Assembly (NCBI GenBank): GCA_002399225.1
Contig: DHDF01000028.1
Coordinates: 1-14,844, forward strand
DNA: 14,844 bases
Source: a bacterium UBA4883
Lineage (GTDB): Bacteria; Bacillota; Clostridia; Oscillospirales; Acutalibacteraceae
Reading direction: 5' to 3'
Shown: one piece after another, positions 1 through 6,944 of the stretch
Layout: each line of letters opens with the position of its first letter
How positions within the stretch are numbered: the stretch's first letter is position 1
Notes under the pieces: model-generated
What the model was told of the DNA's origin: nothing
What the model saw: the letters and a program-made list of their open reading frames with translations, nothing else
The model's database searches: none
Position numbers and translations under genes: made by a program

Positions 1-794
1 CCGGCGATCCGCATGGCCCTTTTGACGGTGGGGATAAACGGGGATGCAACGTCATAGAGAGCCATTGCCCTGTTGATGTATTTTTGCATCTTTGCCATTC
101 CGGCCACGTCATTGTTTTCGATGGTTTTCACCCATTCGGCGCATTTTTCTGGGATCAGGTTGGAAAGTCCGCCGACAACGCCGGCGCCTCCGCTCATAAC
201 GTTATGAACCAGGTCGTCATCATAGCCGCTGAAAACTTCAAAATCTGGGAATTCAGGCATTACCGTGCGGATAATCGCGCTGGTGTGGCTCATTTCGGTG
301 ACGGTGTCCTTAATTCCCCTGATGTTTTTGTGCTTGCGCGCCAAGCGCAGGACCAGTTCGGGGGAAATATCGTGCACGGTCCGTTCGGGGAAATTGTAAA
401 GGAAAATGTCCGCGGGCGTATTGGAGGCGATCAGATCGAAAAAGGACTCCAGACCCTCCTGCGTGAATTTAAAGTAGTACGGACTTACCACCATAACTTC
501 GTGCAGGCCCTTCTGATAGGCGTAGTTGGCAAGTTCAATCGCTTCGCGGGCGATCATGCGGCTGACGCCGATGAAAATCCGCGTTCTGCCTTTCACATAA
601 TCCGCGGCGAGGTCAATAAGCTGCTTCTGGTCCTCCATGGTCATGGAAAAAAACTCACCGGTGCTGCCCATGATCACGAGGCCGCTCACACCGCCCTTAA
701 TCAGGTGATCGTAGACCCTTTTGTTGCCCTCCAGATCCGGCGTGCCGTCTTCTTTCAAGACAGTTACCACCGGAGTTAAATACTGTGCTTTCAT
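1..794 (-). CDS. DapA-family lyase, probable 2-keto-3-deoxy-sugar-acid aldolase (C-terminus cut by window edge)
   Basis: The reverse strand reads openly for 264 codons from ATG 792-794 to the left edge, giving MKAQYLTPVVTVLKEDG at the N-terminus. The family usually has about 290-300 residues, so roughly the last 30 are missing. DapA/NAL class I aldolase hallmarks are visible: GSTGEF at residues 43-48 (carboxylate binding), YNFP at 133-136 with the catalytic Tyr133, and GIKDT at 160-164 with the Schiff-base Lys162. In this family pyruvate, or a 2-keto acid that yields it, binds the lysine. The gene is the last visible one of the kdgT-hydro-lyase operon, so cleavage of 2-keto-3-deoxygluconate or a similar acid to pyruvate plus an aldehyde is the likely job. 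That is inference: dihydrodipicolinate synthase, 5-keto-4-deoxyglucarate dehydratase and other keto-acid lyases share the fold. A GGAG lies 13 bases upstream of the ATG, farther than usual. Confidence 0.88.
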   Translation of the reverse strand, partial: MKAQYLTPVVTVLKEDGTPDLEGNKRVYDHLIKGGVSGLVIMGSTGEFFSMTMEDQKQLIDLAADYVKGRTRIFIGVSRMIAREAIELANYAYQKGLHEVMVVSPYYFKFTQEGLESFFDLIASNTPADIFLYNFPERTVHDISPELVLRLARKHKNIRGIKDTVTEMSHTSAIIRTVMPEFPDFEVFSGYDDDLVHNVMSGGAGVVGGLSNLIPEKCAEWVKTIENNDVAGMAKMQKYINRAMALYDVASPFIPTVKRAMRIA

Positions 795-833
795 TCTATT
801 GTATTCACTCCAAATCTAAAATCATATTGTCAT

Positions 834-1100
834 TTAACGAATTGTGGTGCGTAAGACTCCGAGATTCTCAATTTCACATTCCACGGTGTCGCCGCTTCTG
901 AGCCAGCGGGGCGGCTCAAAGCCCATGCCGACCCCGGCAGGGGTGCCGGTCGCGATGATATCCCCGGGAACCAGAGTCATACCGCGGGACAGTTCGGAGA
1001 TGAGGTGCGGGATATCGGCGAGAAACAAGCGCGTGTTGCTGTTTTGCCGGAGTTCCCCGTTGACCCGACTCCGAATGTTCAATTCGAGCGGAAAGGAAAG
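834..1100 (-). pseudogene. 3' remnant of a fumarylacetoacetate hydrolase (FAH) family gene
   Basis: About 85 codons encode only the C-terminal part of an FAH-family protein (2-hydroxyhepta-2,4-diene-1,7-dioate isomerase or acylpyruvase type). The recognisable segments are RVNGELRQNSNT, then LSRGMTLVPGDIIATGTPAG, then SGDTVECEIENLG, ending at TAA 834-836. Whole members have about 250-300 residues. The metal-binding Glu/Asp-bearing N-terminal two thirds is absent, so catalysis is not expected. Similarity begins right after the stop codon of the preceding hydro-lyase gene and in the same reading frame. The only near-by start is a TTG (1080-1082) with no good ribosome binding site. This looks like an internal deletion that removed the 5' part of an operon gene while leaving both neighbours intact. 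FAH proteins often accompany sugar-acid pathways as hydrolases or dehydratases of deoxy-keto acids. Confidence 0.8.
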
Positions 1101-1115
1101 TTCGCTTGTTCTTTA

Positions 1116-2279
1116 TTATACATAGTTGCAGACGCGGGCAATCGCCATTTCCGTGTAACCCAGACTTTCGGCCTTGGTCTGCCTTCCACCGGCAACCTGA
1201 GAAACCAGGGCAAGCAGCTCGCCTCCGAGTTCTTCCATGGTTTTGCCACCGTAAATCAGCGGAGAGGCGTCCACGTCGATATTGTCGTTCATACTGGCGT
1301 AGGTCAGCTTGTTGCCGGTGATTTTAATTACGGGAGCGATCGGGTTGCCCGTCGGGGTACCGCGGCCAGTCGAGAAAACCACGACCTGGGCACCGCCGGC
1401 TACCATGCCGGCCACGGAAGACGGGTCGTTCCCCGGGGTGTCCATGATGACCAGGCCGGATTTTGCTTTGACCTGCTTGGCGTAATCATAGACGGCATTT
1501 ATAGAAGTATGCCCGCCCTTGTGAATACATCCCAGTGATTTTTCTTCTAGGGTTGTCAGACCGCCAGCCTTGTTTCCGGGGGAAGGGTTGCCCTCGCGGA
1601 CCTCTTCCCCGACTAGCCGGAGAGCCTTTTCATACCGGTGAACAATCTCGTAAATGCGGTCGTGGACCTCCTTGGTGGCGGCACGGCGTGCCAGAATATG
1701 CTCTGCACCAATAAATTCAGTCGTTTCGCTGAGAATGGAAGTGCCCCCTTCCTTAACCAGAAGGTCGCTGAGTTGGCCGATCAGCGGGTTGGCAGCCAGG
1801 CCGCTGGTGGGGTCCGAACCGCCGCATTCCGTTCCGACAATCAGTTCGGACAGCGGAAACACCTCTCTCTGGAGCAGGGAGGCCTCGGAAACCATTTCTT
1901 TGGCGTAGCGAACGGCTTTATCAATCGCTTTCAACGTTCCGCCGGCCTCCTGAATGATGACCCGTTTCAGCGGCTTGTTCGTGCGGGTCCGGATGGCATC
2001 CACCACAAGATCCATCTGGCAGTTTTCGCAGCCGAGGGAGACCACTACGGTTCCGTAGATGTTGGGGTTGGCGGCGTAACCCGCCATCACGTCCATGGTG
2101 AGCTGTTGGTCCGAGGCAACCTGAGAGCAGCCGTTCTGGTTATGGAAGGTTACGGAACCGACGACCTGTTGTGAAATGATGCGGGTTGTGTCCGAAGCGC
2201 AGACGCTGGCCGGAAGGATCAGAACTTTATTGCGAACTCCTACCCGCCCGTCCGGGCGTTTATAACCGTAAAAATTCAT
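1116..2279 (-). CDS. UxaA/GarD/SuyB-type hydro-lyase, large (catalytic) subunit
   Basis: The 387-residue product matches the C-terminal catalytic part of altronate and galactarate dehydratases, and also SuyB, the large subunit of (R)-sulfolactate sulfo-lyase. It starts MNFYGYKRPDGRVGVRNKVL, typical of this subunit. Conserved cysteine motifs are HNQNGCSQ (Cys51), LGCENCQ (Cys84, Cys87) and GTECGGSDPTSG (residues 149-160). Family enzymes use a metal centre to eliminate water, or sulfite in SuyAB, from a 2-hydroxy acid. The ATG at 2277-2279 has AAGGGAG nine bases upstream, and that site overlaps the stop of the small-subunit gene, suggesting translational coupling. The C-terminus (TKAESLGYTEMAIARV) is normal, so the protein is complete. 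With a KdgT permease and a DapA-type aldolase beside it, dehydration of an aldonate or aldarate to a 2-keto-3-deoxy acid is the best guess; the exact substrate cannot be read from the sequence. Confidence 0.9.
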   Translation of the reverse strand: MNFYGYKRPDGRVGVRNKVLILPASVCASDTTRIISQQVVGSVTFHNQNGCSQVASDQQLTMDVMAGYAANPNIYGTVVVSLGCENCQMDLVVDAIRTRTNKPLKRVIIQEAGGTLKAIDKAVRYAKEMVSEASLLQREVFPLSELIVGTECGGSDPTSGLAANPLIGQLSDLLVKEGGTSILSETTEFIGAEHILARRAATKEVHDRIYEIVHRYEKALRLVGEEVREGNPSPGNKAGGLTTLEEKSLGCIHKGGHTSINAVYDYAKQVKAKSGLVIMDTPGNDPSSVAGMVAGGAQVVVFSTGRGTPTGNPIAPVIKITGNKLTYASMNDNIDVDASPLIYGGKTMEELGGELLALVSQVAGGRQTKAESLGYTEMAIARVCNYV

Positions 2280-2294
2280 TTTACTTTTCTCCCT

Positions 2295-2579
2295 TCAGAT
2301 GTCGAGGTTTTCACGGCGGCTGGCCACGTTATGAACGTGGACGTGTTCCCCTGCGTTGATATTGCAGGCGGCGATGCCGATGTGTTCCCCATATTTGGAA
2401 ATGGGTGCGCCCTTGGCGATATTACGGATCGCCAGCTTATGGTAAATCGTGATATCCTGAAGGGCGGTAAGGGATTTTTCCTCCCCGTTCACGGTATAGG
2501 TGACGGTATCGCCTTTTTTGACAGGCTCGATCGCGACGGCCACATCGTCCTTGGAATCGATTATCATTGCGTTGTGCAT
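2295..2579 (-). CDS. UxaA/SuyA-type hydro-lyase, small subunit (SAF domain)
   Basis: The product is a 94-residue SAF-domain protein, MHNAMIIDSKDDVAVAIEPV onward, corresponding to the N-terminal domain of altronate dehydratase and to SuyA. The motif AIRNIAKGAPISKYGEHIG is the usual signature region, and HVHN near the end is typical of the family. I chose the ATG at 2577-2579 because AGGAAGGAG lies six bases upstream. A longer open frame extends further but lacks both a binding site and family similarity. The gene sits 15 bases ahead of the large subunit, and together they rebuild the domain order of single-chain UxaA/GarD. The small subunit alone is not expected to be an enzyme; it likely helps close the active site of the large subunit. 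Confidence 0.88.
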   Translation of the reverse strand: MHNAMIIDSKDDVAVAIEPVKKGDTVTYTVNGEEKSLTALQDITIYHKLAIRNIAKGAPISKYGEHIGIAACNINAGEHVHVHNVASRRENLDI

Positions 2580-2625
2580 GAAAAAGCTCCTTCCTTTTTC
2601 TGTCAGATTAAATCCGGAGTCCCGG

Positions 2626-3609
2626 TCAGGCCTGGGCTTCCGGAATATTTTTGAGTTCGGGCTGTTTCGGACACTTGGGGGAACCGTACTTCTTGACCCA
2701 CCAGTCGGTAATAAACGGAACCAAGATGGCGGTGATGACGGTGGACGCGGCAACCTGTACGGTAGCGGAGCTTACGAAAGGCTGATACCGCGGATCGACT
2801 AAAGCAACGGCCGCGGGGACGGCGACCGCGTTTCCGGCAGTCGTGGCTACAGCCCAGCCGGCGTAGCCGGGGCGGCGGCCGATAAAGCGGTCACAGAGAA
2901 CAATGAACGGACCGCCAATAAAGCAGGTCACAAGGCCCAGGATGATGCCTTGGGGGCCGCCCTTTACCAAATTGGTAATGTTGATGCCGGCACCCAGGCA
3001 GAAGCCTACGAATGGAATCATGATGGAACCGGCGGGAGCTAAAAATTTGCTGAAGTCCTTGTCTATATTGCCGAGGATCATTCCGACCAGGATGGGTCCG
3101 ATGGTTGCGATGAGCGCTTTGACGGGAACATTGGCCAGGCCGGAGCCGCCGAGGGCGATCAGAGTGAACAAGGGGCCGTCGTTCAAGCTCAGAAGAGCCA
3201 TGGCGGCGCAGTCAGGAGCGTCACCGTAATTTTCCATCAGCGCAAGGTACAAGGAACCGTTGGAATTGGTCACGGCGCTGATAATGGCAAGGCTGGTCAT
3301 GCCGAGCACGCCCACCATGCCGAAAATTTTGCCGATGGTGATACCGATGGCGGCACCAATGACAAATTTACTCAACAATAGGATTCCTCCGCGCTTTAAT
3401 ACCGGCGGAATATCCCTGAGCTGAAGGGTTGTCCCTAGGCAGAACAACTGAATGCCCATCGCGGTGGCTGCACCTGCACTGGTGAAAACAGCGGTAGTGA
3501 AGGAACCAATGTTGACAATGTACGGGAAAAAGGTGTTAATGATGGAGCCCAGGATCAGTGGGATGACCATCATTCCGGCGGGGACTTTTTTTAAGGCTTT
3601 CATGATCAT
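2626..3609 (-). CDS. kdgT: 2-keto-3-deoxygluconate permease family transporter
   Basis: This 327-residue, strongly hydrophobic protein begins MIMKALKKVPAGMMVIPLIL and carries typical KdgT segments such as the GSIINTFFP region and FCLGAGINITNLVKGG. KdgT proteins are inner-membrane secondary transporters with about ten helices that import 2-keto-3-deoxygluconate with protons, and the length fits the family (about 315-330). The first ATG (3607-3609) is ten bases after GAGGAGG; a second ATG six bases later is less well placed. It is the first gene of the minus-strand operon and has a near-consensus promoter at 3692-3720. A cytoplasmic hydro-lyase that would itself make a keto-deoxy acid lies downstream, so the imported compound may be a related sugar acid and not KDG itself. 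The exact substrate is inference. Confidence 0.9.
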   Translation of the reverse strand: MIMKALKKVPAGMMVIPLILGSIINTFFPYIVNIGSFTTAVFTSAGAATAMGIQLFCLGTTLQLRDIPPVLKRGGILLLSKFVIGAAIGITIGKIFGMVGVLGMTSLAIISAVTNSNGSLYLALMENYGDAPDCAAMALLSLNDGPLFTLIALGGSGLANVPVKALIATIGPILVGMILGNIDKDFSKFLAPAGSIMIPFVGFCLGAGINITNLVKGGPQGIILGLVTCFIGGPFIVLCDRFIGRRPGYAGWAVATTAGNAVAVPAAVALVDPRYQPFVSSATVQVAASTVITAILVPFITDWWVKKYGSPKCPKQPELKNIPEAQA

Positions 3610-3642
3610 AAGCGGTAATCCTCCTCAATTTATCTGCTTTGT

Positions 3643-3677
3643 GTTCGCATTTAGGAACTAAATGCTTAAATACGAAC
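3643..3677. promoter_or_regulatory. Inverted repeat in the kdgT leader, candidate IclR-family operator
   Basis: GTTCGCATTTAGG (3643-3655) and CTTAAATACGAAC (3665-3677) form inverted arms that match at 11 of 13 positions around a 9-base spacer. A nested perfect 7-bp repeat, CATTTAG/CTAAATG, lies inside. The element is downstream of the predicted transcription start (about 3685) of the kdgT operon, where a bound repressor would block transcription. Assignment to the adjacent regulator is inference. Confidence 0.5.
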
Positions 3678-3691
3678 AACATACATTTGAT

Positions 3692-3720
3692 AGATTAACA
3701 CTGAGGATGTGATCTGTCAA
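3692..3720 (-). promoter_or_regulatory. Promoter of the kdgT operon
   Basis: On the minus strand TTGACA (3715-3720) is followed by a 17-base spacer and TAATCT (3692-3697). This is a near-consensus housekeeping-sigma promoter, with transcription expected to start near 3685, about 75 bases before the kdgT ATG. Confidence 0.7.
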
Positions 3721-3730
3721 TATTAAATTC

Positions 3731-3770
3731 CATGATTTATATAAATTTGTTATGATTTATAAAATTTTGA
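3731..3770 (+). repeat. 20-bp tandem direct repeat between the divergent promoters
   Basis: Two adjacent 20-base units (3731-3750 and 3751-3770) match at 16 of 20 positions and share the core ATGATTTATA. A 20-bp period is about two helical turns, which would place proteins bound at each copy on the same DNA face. It lies between the kdgT and iclR -35 boxes and may be a regulator site. Confidence 0.5.
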
Positions 3771-3808
3771 ATGTAATTTTGTGTATAATAATACATATTG
3801 CTTAATCC

Positions 3809-3837
3809 TTGCAATGGAAATGCCTGTTTGATATGAT
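3809..3837 (+). promoter_or_regulatory. Promoter of the IclR-family regulator gene
   Basis: TTGCAA (3809-3814), a 17-base spacer and TATGAT (3832-3837) form a plausible housekeeping promoter. The start would be near 3844, leaving a leader of about 31 bases. A TATAAT at 3784-3789 exists but has no matching -35 box. Confidence 0.5.
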
Positions 3838-3874
3838 GATAGGGAAGCAGCAAGTTGATGAAAGAAAGGAATCG

Positions 3875-4651
3875 ATGAGCATGAAACAGCACCGTGGGAC
3901 AGCACGCGTTTTGGACGTTTTAGAATACCTCGCGAGTGCGGGGAAGGGAGGGCATACCCTTTCGGAGATTGCGGCTGCTCTGAATGTCCCGAAAAGCAGC
4001 TTGTTTCCGATTATCCATACGTTAGCCGAACGAAAATATGTTTCTCTGGATCGGAAGACGGGCCGTTACTCCGTCGGAATCGGCGCCTATGTTTTGGGAA
4101 CGGCGTTTACGGCTGGCCGGGATGCGCTGGAGATGATCCTGAAAACCATGGAAGCGGTGGTAAAGGTCTGTGAGGAAACCTGCCAGCTTGCAGTGCTGGA
4201 TGAAAAGAACGTTCTTTATATCGGAAAGGTGGATTCTCCCCAACAGATACGCCTGATTTCCTTTGTGGGGGTCAGAATTCCCGCAAACTGCACGGCGCTG
4301 GGGAAAGCGCTACTGAGTGGTCTGGACGACGAAGAGATCCGGCTGCTTTTTGAAGATGGGCTTTGCCGCATGACGAAACGCTCGGTGACGGATATCGAAG
4401 ATTTGCTTGCGCAAATCCGGATTGTTCGGCGGGATGGGCTTGCCTGGGAACGTGAGGAGTCGAACGACAACATTTACTGCTATGCGGTTCCGCTGCATCA
4501 GCGGGGAAAGGTCTTCGCTGCGGTCAGCGTTTCCGTCCCCTCGTTTCGCTACACGCCTGAAAAGGAACAGCTGGTCGGGAAATGTCTGAAAAAGGCGCAG
4601 GCAGAAATTGAAAAGCTTGCGGAGGAACGGAACTTCGCGTTGGGAAATTAG
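3875..4651 (+). CDS. IclR-family transcriptional regulator
   Basis: From ATG 3875 the product is 258 residues, a normal length for IclR/KdgR-type regulators. A winged helix-turn-helix occupies about residues 8-70 (HTLSEIAAALNVPKSSLFPI is the HTH core). The effector-binding IclR domain follows from about residue 80 to 250, with the characteristic ANCTALGKALLSGL segment and a C-terminal AVPLHQRGKVFAAVSVSVP strand. AAAGGA lies four bases before ATG 3875 and ten bases before a second in-frame ATG at 3881, so either could be the true start. A longer frame from TTG 3809 would start inside the predicted -35 box and is unlikely. The gene is divergent from the sugar-acid operon, the usual position of its local regulator. 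The ligand is probably the pathway's acid or keto-deoxy acid; activation or repression cannot be told from sequence. Confidence 0.92.
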   Translation: MSMKQHRGTARVLDVLEYLASAGKGGHTLSEIAAALNVPKSSLFPIIHTLAERKYVSLDRKTGRYSVGIGAYVLGTAFTAGRDALEMILKTMEAVVKVCEETCQLAVLDEKNVLYIGKVDSPQQIRLISFVGVRIPANCTALGKALLSGLDDEEIRLLFEDGLCRMTKRSVTDIEDLLAQIRIVRRDGLAWEREESNDNIYCYAVPLHQRGKVFAAVSVSVPSFRYTPEKEQLVGKCLKKAQAEIEKLAEERNFALGN

Positions 4652-4684
4652 CCGGTGAGAAATGTCCGTTACAGCGCCTTGAGA

Positions 4685-4778
4685 CATGAATTTTTATAAA
4701 AAGTATGAATAATATATGTCATAATTTAAAATTTTGTGTAAATAGTATATTGCCTAATCTTTCCTGAACCGTTATACT
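4685..4778 (+). promoter_or_regulatory. Promoter and upstream block of the NCS2 permease gene
   Basis: TTGCCT (4750-4755), a 17-base spacer and TATACT (4773-4778) form a good promoter with a start near 4785. The DNA from about 4685 to 4762 resembles the region 3731-3810 in front of the IclR gene. Both carry ATGA/TATAAA-like units about 20 bases apart, then ATTTTGTGTA, then a TATTGCYTAATCYTT segment. This suggests a shared regulator. Confidence 0.55.
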
Positions 4779-4798
4779 TAATATTGTAATTGAACGAG

Positions 4799-4830
4799 GC
4801 CCGGCGCAAAAGTCGGGCAATTTTTATTTT
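4799..4830 (+). terminator. Terminator-like hairpin in the permease leader (possible attenuator)
   Basis: GCCCGGC (4799-4805) pairs with GTCGGGC (4812-4818) around a GCAAAA loop, with one G-U pair, and is followed by AATTTTTATTTT. It lies about 14 bases after the predicted start and 22 bases before the permease ribosome binding site. It could attenuate permease transcription or end read-through from the IclR gene. The leader before it is too short for a classical riboswitch aptamer. Confidence 0.5.
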
Positions 4831-4851
4831 CTGTTCTGGAGGAATCAAAAC

Positions 4852-6231
4852 ATGGCAGACAGTACAACGACAGCAATTCATCCCAAGGGCGATTTTTTCA
4901 ACCTGAAGGGGAACAACACGGATGTTCGCACAGAAGTCCTTGCAGGCCTTACCACATTCTTCACCATGGCCTACATCATTTTCGTCAATCCGTCCATTCT
5001 TGGTGATGCAAAAATGGACAAGGGTGCGGTGATGCTGGCAACCTGCATCGCTTCGGCGGTCGGTACCCTTTTAAGCGGGCTTTTGTCCAACTACCCGTTG
5101 GCGCAGGCTCCGGGCATGGGACTGAATGCCTTTTTCGCATATACGATCTGCGGCACCTATGGCTTCTCCTGGAGGGCGGGTCTTGCCGCTGTTTTTATTT
5201 CCGGCGCGATTTTCATTCTGATTACGGCGAGCGGGATCCGGGAAAAGATCGTTGATGCGATTCCGCTTTCCATTAAGCGGGCGATCAGCGGCGGCATCGG
5301 GTTGTTCATTGCAATCGTGGCGCTCAAGGGCGCGGGGATCGTTGCGTCGAGCAAGTCCACCATTATCACCCTCGGCAATTTTGCAAATCCGTCGACGGCG
5401 CTTGCCATCATCGGAATTTTCATCACGGTTCTTCTGGTTGTCTACGGCGTGAAAGGCGGTCTGTTCATCAGCATCATCGCCACAAGTATTGTGGGCGCCG
5501 TAATGCAGTTCGGCTTCGGCGCGGATGTCGGAATTTCCAGAGGACTTTCCGTCACCGGTTCCCTCGCGCCGACTTTCGGGCAGTTCCTGAACGGATTTCC
5601 GGAGCTGCTTCACACCAATGAGGGAATCGGCGTAGCGTTCTTCTCGCTGATTTCAGTGTTGATTTCTCTGACGATGGTCGACATGTTCGACACGGTCGGA
5701 ACGCTGTATGGGACGGCCGGCAAAGCCGGGTTCCTGACTCCGGAGGGCAAGCTGCCAAATGCAACACGGGCCATGATGGCGGACGCCATTGCAACTGTGA
5801 CAGGTTCAATCTTCGGAACTTCGACAGTGACGACCTATGTCGAATCAAGCGCAGGCATTTCAGAGGGCGGAAAGACCGGCCTGACCAGCGTCACGACCGC
5901 AATCTGCTTCCTTCTTGCAATTTTCCTTTCCCCATTTCTCGGGTTTATTCCGGGTTCCGCGACTTACCCGGTCCTGCTGATCGTCGGGGTCATGATGATC
6001 GGCGGTGTGCGGGAAGTCAACTGGGACGACATGGAAATTGCCATTCCCTGCTTTTTAACCATCGCCATGATGCCGTTTGCGTACAGTATTTCGGAAGGAA
6101 TTGCATTCGGCTGCATCAGCTACTGTTTCATTAAACTGGTGCGCGGCAAGGCAAAGCAGGTCAGCCCGATTATGTATACGATTGCAATTTTGTTCATTAT
6201 CCGCTACGTTCTGGAATACAATCATTTCTGA
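4852..6231 (+). CDS. NCS2 family (AzgA-type) purine permease, probable hypoxanthine/guanine/adenine transporter
   Basis: The 459-residue integral membrane protein has the AzgA-like NCS2 layout. A soluble N-terminus (FFNLKGNNTDVRTEVLAG) leads into the first helix TTFFTMAYIIFVNPSIL. It then shows QAPGMGLNAFFAYT, VDMFDTVGTLYGTAGKAG, and the signature SSAGISEGGKTGLTSV near residue 330. These proteins are proton-coupled importers of purine bases (PbuG/PbuO, GhxP/GhxQ, AdeP). NCS2 members have 14 membrane segments arranged as an inverted repeat. The ATG at 4852 follows GGAGG by eight bases. The gene has its own promoter and is closed by a strong terminator, so it is probably monocistronic. The upstream DNA resembles the IclR promoter region, which links its regulation to the sugar-acid cluster. 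The base specificity cannot be assigned from sequence alone. Confidence 0.92.
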   Translation: MADSTTTAIHPKGDFFNLKGNNTDVRTEVLAGLTTFFTMAYIIFVNPSILGDAKMDKGAVMLATCIASAVGTLLSGLLSNYPLAQAPGMGLNAFFAYTICGTYGFSWRAGLAAVFISGAIFILITASGIREKIVDAIPLSIKRAISGGIGLFIAIVALKGAGIVASSKSTIITLGNFANPSTALAIIGIFITVLLVVYGVKGGLFISIIATSIVGAVMQFGFGADVGISRGLSVTGSLAPTFGQFLNGFPELLHTNEGIGVAFFSLISVLISLTMVDMFDTVGTLYGTAGKAGFLTPEGKLPNATRAMMADAIATVTGSIFGTSTVTTYVESSAGISEGGKTGLTSVTTAICFLLAIFLSPFLGFIPGSATYPVLLIVGVMMIGGVREVNWDDMEIAIPCFLTIAMMPFAYSISEGIAFGCISYCFIKLVRGKAKQVSPIMYTIAILFIIRYVLEYNHF

Positions 6232-6243
6232 GCGGATCGCATC

Positions 6244-6286
6244 AAAAAACGGACCCCGTTCCGTCACCGGAGCAGGGTCCGTTTTT
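6244..6286. terminator. Bidirectional terminator between the permease and spore-surface genes
   Basis: AAAAAACGGACCC (6244-6256) pairs with GGGTCCGTTTTT (6275-6286), giving a stem of about 12 bp with A-rich and T-rich flanks. It follows the permease stop by 12 bases on the plus strand. It also lies downstream of the convergent 182-residue protein gene on the minus strand, so it can serve both. Confidence 0.85.
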
Positions 6287-6339
6287 GTTTCGTTCACCAG
6301 TCTGGCATCACTCCCGGGCAGGTGGACTTTCCACATCGG

Positions 6340-6888
6340 TTAGGCGATGCGGACGGCTGTAATGCTTGCAAAAGCAACGGTTGAAGCGACGCTGACTGTG
6401 AGGGAGACAATGCCCCCGCTCGGCATGCTGACAATCGCCTGGCCGCTGTATTCCGTATCCGTTGTGGTGACAGCCGAAGAACCGGCGACGGGAACGCCGT
6501 TTAAGGCGAGGCTGACTGTTGTGCTTGCCGCCGGGCCGGTAAAGGCAATCTTATACTGGATAAGATAAATTCCCGGTCTGCTAAACACCAAATTTCCGCC
6601 GGACAGAGCTATATCCGAAGTAGAGCTGCCGGCCGAGAAGACAACCGGCTGACCCGCCGCAACGTTTTGAGAAGCATTTGTAAAATAGAACGCATAAGAC
6701 GGAATCCTTCGATCATAAGGGGGCGGACATGGCGGGCATGGATGACAAGGATCCGGGTATGGCGGACATGGCGGCCTATACGGGTGACAAGGATCCGGGT
6801 CCGGCGGACAGCAATTCTGCTGGATCGGTACGAAAGCGGGAACTGTCCGGGAACACGAACAAAGATCGTTGTAACTGTAACAGCTCAA
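6340..6888 (-). CDS. Predicted spore-surface/exosporium-like protein: Cys/Pro repeat stalk plus BclA-C-like domain
   Basis: The 182-residue protein has two parts. Residues 1-61 hold ten cysteines (3, 10, 12, 26, 27, 34, 41, 48, 51, 54) and a proline-rich segment repeating PDPCHP and PPCPP. At DNA level this is a 42-base period, with near-identical stretches at 6740-6768 and 6782-6810. Residues 62-182 have no cysteine and look like the BclA C-terminal/C1q-TNF-like jelly roll: an AFYFTNASQNVAAGQPVVFS start, SRPGIYLIQYKIAF, then short strands rich in Ser, Thr and Val. Such domains form trimers at the tips of exosporium filaments. The start is TTG (6886-6888), supported by GGAGG seven bases upstream. 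There is no signal peptide, as expected for a protein made in the mother cell and assembled on the spore. The function is inferred from architecture and promoter; no characterised homologue is claimed. Confidence 0.72.
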   Translation of the reverse strand: MSCYSYNDLCSCSRTVPAFVPIQQNCCPPDPDPCHPYRPPCPPYPDPCHPCPPCPPPYDRRIPSYAFYFTNASQNVAAGQPVVFSAGSSTSDIALSGGNLVFSRPGIYLIQYKIAFTGPAASTTVSLALNGVPVAGSSAVTTTDTEYSGQAIVSMPSGGIVSLTVSVASTVAFASITAVRIA

Positions 6889-6944
6889 AATAAATCCTCC
6901 TTTTCACAAAGACTGAGACGATGCTACTAAGATCGTTTCCTGTA

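Noticed and set aside
2580..2753. N-terminal extension of the small SAF subunit
   Set aside because: The extension overlaps the end of kdgT in another frame and lacks a binding site, whereas ATG 2577-2579 has a strong one.
3809..3874. IclR protein extended to TTG 3809
   Set aside because: The codon is within the predicted -35 box and the extra residues precede the normal N-terminus of the family; AAAGGA supports 3875 or 3881.
4652..4851. Purine riboswitch upstream of the NCS2 permease
   Set aside because: No three-way-junction core or conserved loop sequences were found, and the leader before the hairpin is only about 14 bases.
6720..6810. CRISPR-like or mobile repeat
   Set aside because: The 42-base repetition encodes in-frame PDPCHP units of the spore-surface protein, with only about two copies and no spacers.
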